Under the pieces are notes generated by a model. That model did not search any database. It had not been told where the DNA came from and saw only the letters and a program-made list of their open reading frames with translations. From Verrucomicrobiota bacterium (GTDB lineage Bacteria; Verrucomicrobiota; Verrucomicrobiia; Limisphaerales; UBA9464): DNA of 33,247 bases. Position numbers and translations under genes: made by a program. Within the stretch, counting starts at the first letter, position 1; every line of letters starts with the position of its first letter. Positions 32,123-33,247 of the stretch are shown in pieces. The stretch spans positions 1-33,247 of the forward strand of contig JANYCC010000322.1 of NCBI GenBank assembly GCA_025360495.1. The letters are read 5' to 3'.

Positions 32123-32330
32123 GGTTTGCAAGCCCTCCGCGGAGGCACCGACCCCACGGCGGGCGCAACACGAGATCATAAGCAGACATTCGAAGGGTGC
32201 ATCCCTGTGTCAAGGACAGTGGCCTGTTGTCCGGCGACCCAACGACCGCGTTGACAGGAAGCGCCCCTCGTGCGCCGATGAAGGCGAGACTTTGGATGCC
32301 TGAACCGTTCGACACCAACCCATCCCGATC

Positions 32331-32966
32331 ATGATCACGTACCGCATGCTCCCCTTCCTCGTCGGGCTGCTGATCGGGCACGTGGTTACGGCCCAAGGCA
32401 CCCTCGATTTTTCCAATCTCACCATTCCCGGACGCCCCAAGATCACCCTGGCCGATGGAACACCGATCGAAGGTGACCAATACCTGATCGACCTCCTCGT
32501 GAAGAACCCCATCACGGACGAGTTCACCCGTGCCGGCTTGCTGCGCGTCACGAGCCAGGGCGAGGTCCCGACCACACCCGTCAACCCTTTCCCGGCACCC
32601 AATGCCGGACTCTTCCGCGGCGGGTCCATCAAGGTCGGGTTTCTCGCGCCCAGTTCGGATGCGACCGTCCGGATCATCGCCTGGGACACGAGGACGGGCG
32701 ACACTTATGAATCGGCCTCCATCCGGGGGGCCTCGACGTTCCTGGTGCAGAACCTGGGCGGCGCCGGTTCCCCGCCGACCCTTCCCGCAATCCTATATAA
32801 TTTCACCGGTCTGATCCTGGTCCCCGAACCCGGCGAATGGGTCCTGTTGGCGGTGGGCTTGGGATTGGGATTCGTCCTCCACGCGACCCGATGGAAAAGC
32901 GTCCAGGGTGAATCGGAACTGCCGCTTGAAGCTCAATCCCGATCCAATTTCCGCCGGAGAATGTGA
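32331..32966 (+). CDS. PEP-CTERM-like exported protein
   Basis: A 211-residue protein with an N-terminal signal peptide (MLPFLVGLLIGHVVTA-QG) and a small beta-rich body that starts GTLDFSNL, as many Verrucomicrobial PEP-CTERM proteins do. A PEP motif lies in LVPEPGEW (165-167), followed by a hydrophobic helix (about 170-184) and basic residues (RWK). This is the exosortase-recognised sorting signal, which leads to cleavage and surface attachment in exopolysaccharide producers. Unusually, a polar tail of about 24 residues follows. No exosortase is in the window. Its last 34 bases overlap the end of the GNAT gene on the other strand. Confidence 0.8.
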   Translation: MITYRMLPFLVGLLIGHVVTAQGTLDFSNLTIPGRPKITLADGTPIEGDQYLIDLLVKNPITDEFTRAGLLRVTSQGEVPTTPVNPFPAPNAGLFRGGSIKVGFLAPSSDATVRIIAWDTRTGDTYESASIRGASTFLVQNLGGAGSPPTLPAILYNFTGLILVPEPGEWVLLAVGLGLGFVLHATRWKSVQGESELPLEAQSRSNFRRRM

Positions 32967-33247
32967 TCGTCCATGACGAATCCTCCGCCGATGTCGGTGC
33001 ACACGGAATCCACGATCTCAAATCCGGCGCGACGATAAGCCCGCAGCGCCCGTTCATTGCGACGGTTGACCCCCAATTCCACCGCGTCGGCTCCGCGCGT
33101 GCTGGCCGCCGTGAAGACATGCCGGAGCATCGCCTGGCCAAGTCCGCGGCCCTGTTCCTCGGGCAACAGATAGAGCTTGTGCAACTTCAGGGTCCGTCCA
33201 TCCGCCACCATTTCCCACGCGAGGTAACCCACGGGGCGGCCTCCAAT
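32933..33247 (-). CDS. GNAT family N-acetyltransferase (partial, continues past right edge)
   Basis: The reading frame is open to the window edge (…GGRPVGYLAWEM), so the N-terminal part is missing. The visible about 104 residues carry the acetyl-CoA binding motif A: LHKLYLLPEEQGRGLGQAML (Q/RxxGxG/A = EQGRGLG), then VELGVNRRNERALRAYRRAGF (motif B, with the usual N-x-x-A-x-x-x-Y) and a final ILRRKL. It is therefore an acetyl-CoA dependent acetyltransferase of unknown acceptor. Confidence 0.88.
   Translation of the reverse strand: MGGRPVGYLAWEMVADGRTLKLHKLYLLPEEQGRGLGQAMLRHVFTAASTRGADAVELGVNRRNERALRAYRRAGFEIVDSVCTDIGGGFVMDDHILRRKLDRD

Noticed and set aside
1-33247. tRNA or rRNA genes, riboswitches and an exosortase or defence island
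   Set aside because: I looked for cloverleaf-type arms with a TTCGA/TTCAA T-loop, conserved riboswitch cores and exosortase, toxin-antitoxin or restriction motifs in the proteins, and found nothing I could support beyond the single GxxExxY gene.

Overview
The window is GC-rich and gene-dense and most likely comes from a Verrucomicrobiota bacterium (PVC superphylum). The indicators are a PVC-type CxxCH heme protein beside a PQQ-like propeller, a prepilin-like protein with the FTLIELL signature, a DUF1080 lipoprotein, a PEP-CTERM protein, MqnA/UbiA/UbiX of futalosine-type menaquinone synthesis, and long palindromic intergenic repeats. Few genes have a clear Shine-Dalgarno site, so several starts rest on signal peptides, family N-termini or ATGA stop/start overlaps. 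I support 28 protein genes, one partial at the right edge. I saw no tRNA, rRNA, IS transposase or CRISPR array.

Layout. 412-2718: secreted metzincin-type protease with PPC and PKD domains, followed by a strong intrinsic terminator. 2942-4432: two-domain sugar ABC ATPase without a permease or binding protein. 4441-5204: repeat cassette carrying a GxxExxY gene. 5207-8667 (minus): membrane PQQ-like propeller translationally coupled to a secreted cytochrome c protein. 8758-10383: FHA-GAF-PP2C phosphatase. 10384-10858: two palindromic repeats in front of an FkbM methyltransferase (10859-11647). 11676-15134: EVE-domain protein, an RF3 gene reduced to its GTPase domain, Maf pyrophosphatase and a ROK sugar kinase, with two copies of one inverted repeat between them. 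15211-17993 (minus): DUF1080 lipoprotein and a tandem pectate-lyase-like beta-helix protein. 18252-19115: MTA phosphorylase.

19370-23387 (minus) is a compact exopolysaccharide export operon: outer-membrane barrel, short Wza-like export protein, and Wzc-like co-polymerase fused to a BY-kinase. 23769-25640 holds gluconokinase and a divergent ROK-related protein. 24261-29853 is one long run of minus-strand genes: a two-helix membrane protein, a pseudopilin coupled to an anchored unknown protein, UbiX, a UbiA-family prenyltransferase and the ROK-related protein. mqnA is divergent at 29996. UbiX, the UbiA protein and MqnA together point to menaquinone synthesis. The right end carries a secreted LRR protein, a PEP-CTERM protein and a partial GNAT acetyltransferase.

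The most unusual feature is non-coding. At least eight sequence-unrelated families of long imperfect inverted repeats occupy intergenic gaps, many with arms built from short tandem words. One pair flanks the GxxExxY gene and another lies just past the point where RF3 breaks off. No complete new defence or secretion system is evident. The candidates for something undescribed are this repeat ecology, the truncated RF3, and the coupled pseudopilin/unknown pair.
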